Below, in pieces: positions 17,863-25,795 of a stretch of 51,625 bases of DNA. The first letter of the stretch is position 1; every line of letters starts with the position of its first letter. A program made the translations under genes and the position numbers. The notes beneath the pieces are model-generated. The model ran no database searches and was not told the DNA's origin. It worked only from the letters and a program-made list of their open reading frames with translations. Origin of the DNA: DASXMT01 sp035552655 (lineage in GTDB: Bacteria; Actinomycetota; Acidimicrobiia; Acidimicrobiales; RAAP-2); contig DASZLD010000133.1 in NCBI GenBank assembly GCA_035552655.1, forward strand, positions 1-51,625. Reading direction: 5' to 3'.

Positions 17863-17972
17863 GAGTCGTACTCCTGGATGGGCTGCTCGTCGTCGTTCTG
17901 TTGCTTCATGTGCGTCGGTTGCGTCGGTTGCGTCGGGTTCGTCATCGGCATGGTGTGAGTCGGCATTGGCAT
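17859..17972 (-). CDS. possible 37-residue small protein or leader peptide coupled to hisI
   Basis: An ATG at 17972 opens 37 codons that end in a TGA overlapping the hisI GTG by four bases, the same junction type as the real gene pairs around it. The product begins MPMPTHTMPM, has PTQPTQPTH in the middle (from a GCGTCGGTT repeat) and ends in the acidic EQPIQEYDS. The hisI ribosome site lies within its last codons. There is no clear ribosome site of its own, and an internal ATG at 17909 would leave 16 residues. There is no run of His or Trp codons, so it is not a classic attenuator. It could equally be chance. Confidence 0.35.
   Translation of the reverse strand: MPMPTHTMPMTNPTQPTQPTHMKQQNDDEQPIQEYDS
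17871..17876 (-). promoter_or_regulatory. ribosome-binding site that decides the hisI start
   Basis: CAGGAG on the minus strand lies eight bases before GTG 17862-17860. This rules out the much longer upstream open frame in the same phase. Confidence 0.7.
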
Positions 17973-18053
17973 GCGTCGGTGGGATCGTAACTATGAGCGA
18001 GCGAATGGTCGTCGTCTGGCCGGCGATCGGGTCCTGACTCCGAGCAACACAGC

Positions 18054-18461
18054 TCAGAGGTAGAGCCCGGTGCCCCCGTCGATCCGTTCCGAGGCCACTG
18101 CATGGATGTCCCGTTCCCGCAAGATGACGTATTCCTCGCCCTGCATCTCGACCTCGAAGCGGTCCTCGGGGTTGAAAAGAACCTTGTCCTTCACCTTGAC
18201 CGTCCGGACATGAGGGCCGACGGCTACCGCCTCTGCCCAAGCCAGGCGCCGAGATACTTGGGCGGTTGCAGGGATCAAAATGCCAGATTTTGACCGGCGT
18301 TCGCCATCGGCTTGGCTGACCTGGACCAGGACACGATCGGCCAGCACCGTTATGGGGACCTGGGGATCGCCGGGCGAGCCGTTTCGGCTGGTCGTCGGCG
18401 CTTCGGAAGGGGTGGATGCCACCTGCCCACGGTACCGCACTGCGTCCGTGGGCCATACCAC
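18054..18461 (-). CDS. GroES/Cpn10-like co-chaperonin
   Basis: The C-terminal 95 residues match Cpn10: LADRVLVQV, a mobile-loop region with SGILIP, AVAVGP, VKVKDKVLFNPE and the closing YVILRERDIHAV. The first 35 residues are a Ser/Thr/Pro-rich extension not seen in standard GroES; internal GTG codons could shorten it. No groEL follows. The gene sits between hisF and hisI on the operon strand, an unusual place for a chaperonin cap. It may be a second, divergent GroES paralogue. Confidence 0.82.
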   Translation of the reverse strand: MVWPTDAVRYRGQVASTPSEAPTTSRNGSPGDPQVPITVLADRVLVQVSQADGERRSKSGILIPATAQVSRRLAWAEAVAVGPHVRTVKVKDKVLFNPEDRFEVEMQGEEYVILRERDIHAVASERIDGGTGLYL

Positions 18462-18496
18462 CCGTGGACCCTGTCGACCTGCCCACAGACCGCCGG

Positions 18497-19273
18497 TCAG
18501 GCTGGGCGGACGGCAATCCCGGCCGCGGCCAGGTGGGTCTTGGCCTCGCCGATGGTGAACTCGCGGCGATGGAAAATGGATGCGGCCAGCACAGCGTCGG
18601 CGGCACCCTCGAGGGCCCCGGCCACCAGGTCATCGAGCTCGCCGACCCCACCCGAGGCGATGACGGGCACCGGGCATCGCTCCGACACCGCTCGGGTCAG
18701 CTCGAGGTCGAATCCGTCCCGGGTGCCGTCCCTGTCCATGGAGGTGAGCAGGATCTCCCCTGCTCCGGCGTCAGCGCACCGGGCAGCCCACTCGACGGCA
18801 TCCCATGCGGTCAGCGTGCGACCGCCATGGGTGTACACGTCCCAGCCGGGAGGGGCATTGGCCGCCCGACCCCGGGCCCGGGCGTCGATGGCCACCACCA
18901 CACACTGAGCACCGAATTCAGCGGCCAGCTCGGACACCAGCTCCGGTCGATCAACCGCCGCGGTATTGAGACCGACCTTGTCGGCCCCGGCCCGTAGCAG
19001 TCGCCGAGCGTCCTCGACCGAGCGCACGCCTCCACCCACAGTGAAGGGGATGAAGACCTGCTCGGCCGTGCGGGACACGACATCGACCATGGTTTCCCGC
19101 CCATCGGACGAAGCGGTGATGTCCAAGAAGACCAGCTCGTCGGCGCCTTCGGCGTCGTAACGGGCGGCCAGTTCGACGGGGTCGCCAGCATCGACCAGAT
19201 CGACAAACTGCACGCCCTTGACCACCCGGCCGTCGTTGACGTCGAGGCAGGGGATCACTCGTATTGTGCGCAC
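18497..19273 (-). CDS. hisF: imidazole glycerol phosphate synthase, cyclase subunit
   Basis: HisF uses ammonia from HisH to form the imidazole ring. The 258 residues include catalytic Asp11 (IPCLDV) and Asp130 (VVAIDA), exactly spaced as in known HisF, and both phosphate loops (TVGGGVRS, IASGGVGELDD). I chose the GTG at 19273 (MRTIRVIPCLD), which overlaps hisA by 19 bases. A GTG at 19258 would overlap by four bases but removes the first beta strand. Confidence 0.96.
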   Translation of the reverse strand: MRTIRVIPCLDVNDGRVVKGVQFVDLVDAGDPVELAARYDAEGADELVFLDITASSDGRETMVDVVSRTAEQVFIPFTVGGGVRSVEDARRLLRAGADKVGLNTAAVDRPELVSELAAEFGAQCVVVAIDARARGRAANAPPGWDVYTHGGRTLTAWDAVEWAARCADAGAGEILLTSMDRDGTRDGFDLELTRAVSERCPVPVIASGGVGELDDLVAGALEGAADAVLAASIFHRREFTIGEAKTHLAAAGIAVRPA

Positions 19274-20016
19274 GCGGCGATCGCCTCCTCTACCGTCATC
19301 CGCCCGTCGACCAGCGCCTTGCCGGTGATGGCTCCGGTCAGCCGTCGAACCTGGCCCTCCGCGTCCACCGACATCTGCGCCAGCGCAGCCAGGTCGTCGG
19401 TCGAACCGACCCCTCCCGAAGCGATGACCGGCAGGGCGGTGGCGGCCAATACGGCGCTCAGCCCCACGAGATCCGGGCCCCGCAGCGTGCCGTCTCGTTC
19501 GATGGCGGTCACGATGACTGCGGCCAGGACCACGTCGCTGAGCTCGTCGAGCACTTCCACCACCGTTCGACCGCTCCCCTCTTCCCAACCTCGGACGGCG
19601 ATTTCGGCTCGGCCATCAGGCCCCAGCCGGTAGTCGAGCCCGATGGCCACCCGGCCCGGGAACCGCGTGGTGGCCCGGCGGACCAGGCCGGGGTCGTCAA
19701 GGATGGCGGTGCCCAGGATCACGCGGGCCACCCCGCCCTCGAGCAGCTCGCTCACGTCCGCTTCGCTCCGGACCCCTCCGCCGGTCTCCACCGGGATGTC
19801 CATGGCGTCGGCGATGGCCAGGACGGTGCCCCGGTTGGTGGGGACTCCGGAACGGGCGGCGTCGAGATCGACGACGTGCAGCCAGGGTGCTCCCCCGGCG
19901 GCGAACGTCTTGGCCAGTGCGACGGGATCGCCGTAGTCGGTCTGGCGATCGAAGTCGCCCTGGGTCAGCCGCACCGCGCCACCGTCTCGGATGTCGATGG
20001 CCGGGTAGAGGTCCAT
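19255..20016 (-). CDS. hisA: ProFAR isomerase
   Basis: HisA opens the ribose of ProFAR (Amadori rearrangement). The 253-residue barrel has Asp8 (PAIDIRDG) and Asp128 (IGLDYR), and phosphate loops ETGGGVRS and IASGGVGSTDD. The ATG overlaps the hisH stop by one base. In many actinobacteria this gene is bifunctional PriA. Because trpF is present here, it is probably a HisA-only enzyme, by inference. Confidence 0.95.
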   Translation of the reverse strand: MDLYPAIDIRDGGAVRLTQGDFDRQTDYGDPVALAKTFAAGGAPWLHVVDLDAARSGVPTNRGTVLAIADAMDIPVETGGGVRSEADVSELLEGGVARVILGTAILDDPGLVRRATTRFPGRVAIGLDYRLGPDGRAEIAVRGWEEGSGRTVVEVLDELSDVVLAAVIVTAIERDGTLRGPDLVGLSAVLAATALPVIASGGVGSTDDLAALAQMSVDAEGQVRRLTGAITGKALVDGRMTVEEAIAACAQYE

Positions 20017-20681
20017 CACGAGTCGGAGTTCGAGGTGCCGGAGTTCGATGTGCCGCTGCTCGAGGTGCCGGTGCTGTCCAGGCATGCAGCCACGAAATTG
20101 TCCAGGATGCTCAGGCCCACCTGGCCCGACTTCTCCGGATGGAACTGGGCTCCCCACAGTGGACCTCGCTCAGCCGATGCGGTGAGGTCACCCCCGTAGT
20201 TGCAGGTCGAGGTGGTGGCCTCGGTGCCTTCGGGGGCAAAGGAGTGCACGAAGTAGACCCATGCGTCCGCATCGATTCCGGTCAGGAGGTTCGACTTCAC
20301 CCCGGGCCGCCGCCGGAGCTGGTTCCACTGCATCTGTGGTCGCTTGACTCCCTCGGGAAGGGCCCTAACCACGCCGGGGAGGACGCCCAGGCCGGTGGCT
20401 CCGGGATTCTCCTCCGATCCCTCATAGAGCAGCTGAAAGCCCACGCAGATGCCCAGGAACGGCAGTCCTCGGCTGATGGCGTCCTGGGCCACGGCGTCGA
20501 GACCGGTGGCCCGAAGCGCGGCCGCACAGGGACCGAAGGCACCGACCCCCGGGAGCACCATGCCTTCAGCCGTGGCCGCGACGTCCGGATCGTCCACCAA
20601 TCTGGCGTCAGCCCCGAGGTGCTGGAGGGCCTTCTCGGCTGAACGCAGATTGCCGATGCCGTAGTCGAGGACGGCGATCAC
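20016..20681 (-). CDS. hisH: imidazole glycerol phosphate synthase, glutamine amidotransferase subunit
   Basis: HisH hydrolyses glutamine and channels ammonia to HisF. The class I triad is visible: nucleophile Cys79 (GICVGFQLL), with the His and Glu of QFHPEKSG. PGVGAFG forms the oxyanion region. The tail after residue 200 is Ser/Thr/Gly repeats (GTSSS, GTSNS, GTSNS) from 15-bp units. It lies 30 bases after hisB. Confidence 0.95.
   Translation of the reverse strand: MIAVLDYGIGNLRSAEKALQHLGADARLVDDPDVAATAEGMVLPGVGAFGPCAAALRATGLDAVAQDAISRGLPFLGICVGFQLLYEGSEENPGATGLGVLPGVVRALPEGVKRPQMQWNQLRRRPGVKSNLLTGIDADAWVYFVHSFAPEGTEATTSTCNYGGDLTASAERGPLWGAQFHPEKSGQVGLSILDNFVAACLDSTGTSSSGTSNSGTSNSDS
20026..20070. 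repeat. three 15-bp repeats in the hisH tail
   Basis: Units like GAGTTCGAGGTGCCG start at 20026, 20041 and 20056 and encode the GTSNS repeats, ten bases before the hisA start. Confidence 0.85.
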
Positions 20682-20711
20682 TGGGTCCCCTCGATCACGG
20701 GGTCCTCGTGA

Positions 20712-21326
20712 TCACAGGGTCCCCTTGGTGGAGGGGACACCCGAACCTTCTTGCCGAACGGCGTCCCGGAGCGCCCGGGCCACGCCCTTGAACGATGCCT
20801 CCACGATGTGGTGGGTGTTCTTGCCCGACTTGAGGCGGACGTGCAGGGTCATGGCCGCCGAGGTGACGAAGGCGCGCCAGAACTCCTCGGCCAGTTGCGG
20901 GTCGAAGGGCGGGTTCCCGAGGGGCAGGGCATCGGCGGGGAACTCGACGTCGTAGGTGAGGAATGGTCGACCGGACAGGTCGAGGGCCACTTCGACCAGC
21001 GCCTCGTCCAGCGGAACGTTGATGGACGCGAAGCGGCGAATGCCGGCCTTGTCCCCCAGTGCCTCACGCACCACCTCGCCCACGGTGATGCCCACGTCCT
21101 CCACGGTGTGGTGAGCGTCCACTTCGAGGTCGCCAGTGGCCTTCACGGTGAGATCGAATCCACTGTGCTTGCCCAGCTGGCTGACCATGTGATCGAAGAA
21201 CGGGAGGCCGGTGGAGACATGGGTGGTCCCTGTCCCGTCGATGTCCACCGCCACCTCGATGGAGGTCTCTTTGGTGGAACGCGAGCGGGCGGCGACCCGA
21301 GGGTCCGGTGTGGCAGTGGCAGTCAT
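20712..21326 (-). CDS. hisB: imidazoleglycerol-phosphate dehydratase
   Basis: HisB dehydrates IGP using two manganese ions. The 204-residue monofunctional form (no phosphatase domain) has the metal motifs FFDHM, DAHHTVED and the symmetric KNTHHIVEASFK. The start overlaps the hisC stop by four bases (ATGA). Confidence 0.96.
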   Translation of the reverse strand: MTATATPDPRVAARSRSTKETSIEVAVDIDGTGTTHVSTGLPFFDHMVSQLGKHSGFDLTVKATGDLEVDAHHTVEDVGITVGEVVREALGDKAGIRRFASINVPLDEALVEVALDLSGRPFLTYDVEFPADALPLGNPPFDPQLAEEFWRAFVTSAAMTLHVRLKSGKNTHHIVEASFKGVARALRDAVRQEGSGVPSTKGTL

Positions 21327-22489
21327 GTCCGGCTCTCTTCCAGGGGACCTTCCAGGGCGGCGTCCAGTGCGGCCAGGAACCGATCGTTCTCCTCAGGGAG
21401 ACCCACGGTGACCCGCAGGCACCCGGTGAGGCCCGGCCACTCGGAACAGTCTCGCACGAGGATCGATCGATCAAGGAGCGATTGCCATACCCGGCGAGCC
21501 GAGCGGTCCGTGGGTCGAAAGAGGATGAAGTTGGCGTCCGATGGCCAGGTGTCCACCTTCATCTCAGTCAATGCGGCCGCGATCCGACCGCGTTCCTCGC
21601 GCAGCACGGCCACCCGGGCCTGCATGGCTTCTTCGAACTGCAGGGCCAATCGGCCGGCCGCCTGCTTCACCGCGTCCAAGTGGTAGGGCAACGTGACCAG
21701 CTCGCAGGCAGCCACGACCTCGGGTGAACCGACCAGATACCCGAGCCGCCCCGCGGCCATGGACCACGTCTTGGAGAAGGTGCGGACCACCACCACCCGC
21801 TCGCTGCCCGGGCCCCCGGCCCGCACCAGATCCAGCGCCGACGACGGGGCGAACTGGCCATAGGCCTCGTCCACCACCACCAGACCCGATGTGTCGGCCA
21901 CTACGCGCTCCACGGTCTCGGGCGGATCGGCCCGCCCGGTCGGGTTGTTGGGCGAGCACAAGAAGGTGATGATCGGTTGCGAGTCGGCCACGACCCGAGC
22001 CACCTCATCGGGATCGATCTGGAAGTCGTCGGTCCGGGCCCCGGCGACGACGCTGGTTCCGGTGATCATGGCGATGTGGCGGTGAAGCGTATAGGTGGGC
22101 TCGAACAGGGCCACGGTTCGGCCCGGGCCTCCGTAGGCCAGCAGCAGGCACTGCAGGACCTCGTTGGACCCGTTGGCACAGAACACCTGCTCGGGTCGCA
22201 CGCCGTGCGATCGAGCCAGTGCCTGGCGCAGTTCCGAGGCCTGACGGTCCGGGTAACGGTTGAATTCGATGCGACCCAGCTCGTCTCGGAGAGCGGCGAG
22301 CCACGCGTCGGGCGGGGGAAGGGGCGACTCGTTTGTATTGAGCCTCACCTCCACGTCGACCTGGGGCGAGTGGTAGCCGTCCAAGCTGACCAGGTCCGGC
22401 CGGATGGGGACGGCGGTGGGCCCGGAGGCTCGGGTCGTCCCGGTGGGACCGGGCCCGGGCGGCCCGGCGGGCAGGTCTAGGTCAGCCAT
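21323..22489 (-). CDS. hisC: histidinol-phosphate aminotransferase
   Basis: This PLP fold-type I enzyme transaminates imidazole acetol phosphate. The PLP lysine is in RTFSKTWSMAAGRLGY; SPNNPTG, VVDEAYGQF and the LNTNESP entry motif are all present. The 388-residue form begins at an ATG (22489) that overlaps hisD by 13 bases, after a Pro/Gly-rich 25-residue leader. The longer open frame upstream only shadows hisD. Confidence 0.95.
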   Translation of the reverse strand: MADLDLPAGPPGPGPTGTTRASGPTAVPIRPDLVSLDGYHSPQVDVEVRLNTNESPLPPPDAWLAALRDELGRIEFNRYPDRQASELRQALARSHGVRPEQVFCANGSNEVLQCLLLAYGGPGRTVALFEPTYTLHRHIAMITGTSVVAGARTDDFQIDPDEVARVVADSQPIITFLCSPNNPTGRADPPETVERVVADTSGLVVVDEAYGQFAPSSALDLVRAGGPGSERVVVVRTFSKTWSMAAGRLGYLVGSPEVVAACELVTLPYHLDAVKQAAGRLALQFEEAMQARVAVLREERGRIAAALTEMKVDTWPSDANFILFRPTDRSARRVWQSLLDRSILVRDCSEWPGLTGCLRVTVGLPEENDRFLAALDAALEGPLEESRT

Positions 22490-23763
22490 CGGAGTCGCAC
22501 CGATTCGGCATGAGCAGGCAGGCCCTCGGTCTCGGCCAGGGTGATGACGTGCGGGCCCAACTCGGAGAGTGCCTTTTCCTCGACGGAGACGGCATGAATG
22601 TGGCGGCGGAAGTCGTCGACCCGGAGCGCGCTGGCGAACCTGGCCGTCCGGTTGGTGGGCAGGACGTGGTTGGGACCGGCCAGGTAGTCCCCCACACTGG
22701 CCGGCGAGAACTTGCCCAGGAATACCGCCCCAGCCGCCAGCACGAGGGGCAAGAGGGTCGCTGCGTCGTCCACCAGGAGCTCGAGGTGCTCGGGGGCCAC
22801 CACATTGGAGACGGCAACGGCCTGGGCCGGCCCATCGACCAGCACGACATACCCCCCGTCCCCGAGCGTCGCTTCCAAGTCGGCGCGACGCGCCGAACCG
22901 GCCACCAGGCGATCGACTTCGGCAGCGACCTCTTCGGCCACCTCCTCCGACCAGGTCACAAGCCACGCCAGCCCGTCAGGACCATGCTCGGCCTGGACGA
23001 CCAGGTCGATGGCGGCCAGCTCCGGGGGCGTATTGCCATCGGCGATGACCACCACCTCGGACGGTCCGGCAAAGGCCGACGCCACCCCGACCACGCCGGA
23101 GACCTGCCGCTTGGCCTCGGCCACATAGCGGTTCCCTGGCCCCACGATCACATCGACGGGAGCGATTGACTCGGTCCCAAAGGCCATGGCCGCGATGGCC
23201 TGGGCCCCGCCGATCCGATAGACCTCGTCCACCCCGGCCACGGCGGCCGCCGCCAACGTGGCGTCGTCGACCCTTCCATCCGCGCCCGGGGGCACGCACA
23301 GGACCACCTCGGCCACTCCGGCCACCCGAGCGGGGACGGCGCACATGAGGACCGTGGAGGGATACCGCGCCCGTCCACCGGGCGCGTAGCACCCGGCCCG
23401 CGCCACCGGTCGGGTGAGGTGGTTCACGGTGATGCCGCCGGACTCGAAGTCGTCGACAGGAGGGGCCTCGTGGGCGTGGTAGGCGAGGATCCGGTCGTGG
23501 GCAACCTGGAGTGCAACCCGGAGCTCGGGGGAGACGCGCTCCTGCGCCGCCAGGATCTCAGCCGCGGGCACACGGAGGTCGTCCAGCACCACGTGGTCGA
23601 ATCGCTCGGTCAAACCACGAATGGCGGCGTCGCCCCGGGCCTTGACGTCGGCGATGATCTCCGCCACCACTTCAGAGGATCGCTCCTGCTCGTCGTGGGG
23701 CCGGGGCAGGGCGGATCGGAGGTCGCCGGTGATGCCTCGGAGATCGATGCGGCGAAGGGACAT
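22477..23763 (-). CDS. hisD: histidinol dehydrogenase
   Basis: HisD oxidises histidinol twice to histidine with NAD and zinc. The 428-residue length is standard. GPGNRYVAEAKR, FAGPSEVVVIAD, VQAEHGPDG, APEHLEL and GPNHVLPT carry the known catalytic His/Glu and zinc residues. It is the first gene of the minus-strand his-trp operon; its promoter should lie in 23764-23861, shared with the small plus-strand gene. Confidence 0.97.
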   Translation of the reverse strand: MSLRRIDLRGITGDLRSALPRPHDEQERSSEVVAEIIADVKARGDAAIRGLTERFDHVVLDDLRVPAAEILAAQERVSPELRVALQVAHDRILAYHAHEAPPVDDFESGGITVNHLTRPVARAGCYAPGGRARYPSTVLMCAVPARVAGVAEVVLCVPPGADGRVDDATLAAAAVAGVDEVYRIGGAQAIAAMAFGTESIAPVDVIVGPGNRYVAEAKRQVSGVVGVASAFAGPSEVVVIADGNTPPELAAIDLVVQAEHGPDGLAWLVTWSEEVAEEVAAEVDRLVAGSARRADLEATLGDGGYVVLVDGPAQAVAVSNVVAPEHLELLVDDAATLLPLVLAAGAVFLGKFSPASVGDYLAGPNHVLPTNRTARFASALRVDDFRRHIHAVSVEEKALSELGPHVITLAETEGLPAHAESVRLRWLT

Positions 23764-23861
23764 AGCCCATCAATGGTACTCGGCCGGTCAACATTCCTGG
23801 TCCGTGGACAATGGGCCTCCCCCGTTGTCGGTTCCCGTTCCAAGGGTGTCAAGATCGGTCC

Positions 23862-24068
23862 ATGTCCGAGAGCAACGCAGAGCTGTCCTCCCTCGCCACC
23901 GTGCTCGACGAGCTGACCCGCCGGGTCACTCGCAACGCCGAAGCGGCGGCAGCGGCCCACGACGAGGAAGTGGCCTCGGAGCTCTTTGCCATTGAGCGGG
24001 CCCTCGGCGGCGCCTCCCGCCGGTTGTCGCGGCTCAGCGCGTCCCAGGATCGCAAGGCTCGACGCTAA
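23862..24068 (+). CDS. small helical protein of unknown function
   Basis: The 68 residues begin MSESNAELSSL and look like two amphipathic helices: an Ala/Glu-rich first half, with heptad-like leucines, and a basic C-terminus (SRRLSRLSASQDRKARR). I chose ATG 23862; a longer frame to 23811 has no ribosome site and reads through the divergent promoter space. It is divergent from hisD and convergent with the toxin-like gene. Confidence 0.6.
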   Translation: MSESNAELSSLATVLDELTRRVTRNAEAAAAAHDEEVASELFAIERALGGASRRLSRLSASQDRKARR

Positions 24069-24102
24069 GACTCACAACCCACGGCTCGCAGGCGCGTACG
24101 GC

Positions 24103-24522
24103 TCAGATGGCGTGCAGAATCAGCTGGTGATCGAGCGTGGTGGCGATATGGCCCAACCGTGGTGAGCGTTCGGTCACTGCGGCGTGGTTGAGCCGAGAAG
24201 CGCTCTCGACCACAGCCACGGTGGCCAGGTTGTCGGCTCCTGCTGAGGCCCCCAGTGCGCCCAACTGCTCGGCTCGGTCGGCGTCGAGCGACTCGACCTC
24301 GGTGCCGATGAGCAGCTGGGTAAGTGCGTCTCGATCCTCTACTGACCGCATGGCCTCGGCCACGACCATGGCTGGGACGACGGGCACGAGGCCCCGGACC
24401 AGAGCAGCCCGATGCAGGGACCACAGCAATCGATCGTCCCTCGATGCAGCACTCAGCGCCGCGGTTCCGTACACGAGTCCACTGCGGGGCGAACGAGGTC
24501 GGGCGTTTCCGGCTGGGCTCAC
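24103..24522 (-). CDS. VapC-like PIN-domain toxin, probably degenerate
   Basis: The 139 residues follow the PIN pattern of actinobacterial VapC: GLVYGTAALSAA, then VPVVPAMVVAEAMR, then a C-terminal SAGADNLATVAVVESA. In active PIN RNases the first block has an Asp where this protein has Gly (VYGTAAL), and the last block usually has two acids where only one Asp remains. The Glu in the middle block is present. The start GTG shares four bases (GTGA) with the upstream antitoxin stop, the normal arrangement. It may be an inactive or specialised toxin. Confidence 0.75.
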   Translation of the reverse strand: MSPAGNARPRSPRSGLVYGTAALSAASRDDRLLWSLHRAALVRGLVPVVPAMVVAEAMRSVEDRDALTQLLIGTEVESLDADRAEQLGALGASAGADNLATVAVVESASRLNHAAVTERSPRLGHIATTLDHQLILHAI

Positions 24523-24827
24523 CGCCGACGCCCCTTGGCCGCCGCCCCCACCGGGCGGACCATGGCGGCCACGCCCGGACGGACTTTGGCGGCCACGCCA
24601 GAGAGCAGGCGGGCCAGCAGCGCCTCCCCGGCCGCGATCTCCTCGGGGGTCAGATCGCCGGCCTTCTCTTCCCATGCCGCTACTGCCCTGAGCCCCTCAC
24701 GGATCCGGAGCTGGTGTTCTGCGGCCACAGACAGCCAACCCGAGAAGGACACGCCGTCCTCATCCGCCGCCGCCTGGACGGCATCGGCCACCGTCTCGGA
24801 CAACGAGACGGATCGTTTGATGACCAT
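24519..24827 (-). CDS. VapB-like antitoxin
   Basis: The 102-residue protein starts with IKRSVSLSETVADAVQAAA and FSGWLSVAAEHQL, consistent with a ribbon-helix-helix DNA-binding domain (strand, helix, helix). A toxin-binding region and a basic Ala/Lys/Arg C-terminus follow. It directly precedes and overlaps the PIN-domain gene. Antitoxins of this kind bind their own promoter, and a dyad lies right before its ATG. Confidence 0.72.
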   Translation of the reverse strand: MVIKRSVSLSETVADAVQAAADEDGVSFSGWLSVAAEHQLRIREGLRAVAAWEEKAGDLTPEEIAAGEALLARLLSGVAAKVRPGVAAMVRPVGAAAKGRRR

Positions 24828-24843
24828 GCGATCACGGTATCGC
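24828..24843. promoter_or_regulatory. candidate antitoxin operator dyad
   Basis: GCGAT-CACGGT-ATCGC is an inverted repeat with 5-base arms, immediately before the antitoxin ATG and over its ribosome-binding region. Autorepression of the module is the inference. Confidence 0.4.
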
Positions 24844-24929
24844 GGTGGCCAAAAACTGCCTCATGGCCTCTTTGGCAGGCCTGTACCGGGCCCCTACGAC
24901 GGTGCTCGCCCCCAGAGGCGATCCAGCAG

Positions 24930-24987
24930 ACCTCAGCGGGCCTGTGTGGCGGGCCTGTGTGGCGGGCCCGCGACCTCAGCGGGCCTG
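24930..24987. repeat. short direct repeats between nth and the antitoxin gene
   Basis: A 13-bp unit GCGGGCCTGTGTG occurs at 24936 and 24949 with a partial third copy at 24962, flanked by two copies of ACCTCAGCGGGCCTG (24930 and 24973). The last copy enters the end of nth. Confidence 0.75.
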
Positions 24988-25659
24988 AACTACGGTCCTT
25001 GCCCCCAGAGGGGCGGTCGACGACGGGCAGAAGTCGGCCAGAACGCAGGTGGTGCAACGCGGGGTGCGCGCTACGCATGTCTTGCGCCCGTGCAGGATCA
25101 ACCGCAGGCTGAAGGCCCCCCGCTCTGCCGCCGGTACCAGCTTGTCCAGGGCCAGCTCCACTTTCACAGGATCGGTCTCGGCCGTGAGTCCCAACCGGAT
25201 GGCCAGACGACCGACGTGCGTGTCAACAGGAAGGCCCGGGAGGTCGAAGGCGACGCTGCGGATGACGTTGGCCGTCTTGCGGCCGACTCCGGGGAGGGTG
25301 ACGAGATCCTCGCGCCGGGTCGGCACCTCGCCGTCGAATCGTTCGGCCAGCGCACCGGCCATGCCGATGAGATTGCGAGACTTGGCCCGGAAGAAGCCGG
25401 TGGAGTGGATGATCTCCTCGACCACCTCGGGGTTGGCGACCGCCAGCGCCGACGCGTCCGGATACCGGGCGAACAGCACCGGCGTCACCATGTTCACCCG
25501 CTCGTCGGTGCATTGCGCCGAGAGGATGGTGGCCACCAAGAGCTCAAAGGGGTTCTTGTGGCGCAACGCGCACAGATCCTCGGCTGTACCGGGGAATTCG
25601 ATCGCCAACCGCTCGGCGGTCACTCGAGCACGGCCGGCGGCTGATCGGGGGCGGGCCAT
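24976..25659 (-). CDS. nth: endonuclease III (DNA glycosylase / AP lyase)
   Basis: Nth removes oxidised pyrimidines and cuts the abasic site. The helix-hairpin-helix LPGVGRKTAN carries the Schiff-base Lys128, and Asp146 (VDTHVGRL) follows at the E. coli spacing of 18. The iron-sulfur ligands are complete in the pattern C-x6-C-x2-C-x5-C (CVARTPRCTTCVLADFC). I took ATG 25659; a GTG directly before it (25662) is equally possible. It is divergent from mshD across a 22-bp repeat array. Confidence 0.95.
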   Translation of the reverse strand: MARPRSAAGRARVTAERLAIEFPGTAEDLCALRHKNPFELLVATILSAQCTDERVNMVTPVLFARYPDASALAVANPEVVEEIIHSTGFFRAKSRNLIGMAGALAERFDGEVPTRREDLVTLPGVGRKTANVIRSVAFDLPGLPVDTHVGRLAIRLGLTAETDPVKVELALDKLVPAAERGAFSLRLILHGRKTCVARTPRCTTCVLADFCPSSTAPLGARTVVQAR

Positions 25660-25692
25660 CACTGGCGGACTCTATCGGTCGATCGTTGCTCG

Positions 25693-25795
25693 TGAGCCGG
25701 TAGCTCGTCGCTTATGAGCCGGTAGCTCGTCGCTTATGAGCCAGTGGCCCGATTCTTATGAGCCGGTAGCCCGATCCTCGTGAGACGGTAGCTTG
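25693..25795. repeat. 22-bp tandem repeat array between nth and mshD
   Basis: Units beginning TGAGCCGGTAGC(T/C)CG start at 25693, 25715, 25737, 25759 and 25781, an exact 22-base period. The third and fifth units carry substitutions (CCAGTGG, GACGG). The array fills most of the divergent spacer and runs into the proposed mshD start, replacing any normal ribosome site. Confidence 0.92.

Noticed and set aside
17859..17972. Classic His or Trp attenuator peptide
   Set aside because: The small frame has two scattered His and no Trp codons and no alternative hairpins.
19255..20016. Calling hisA the dual-function priA
   Set aside because: A complete trpF is encoded nearby, so the dual role is not needed; sequence alone does not settle it.
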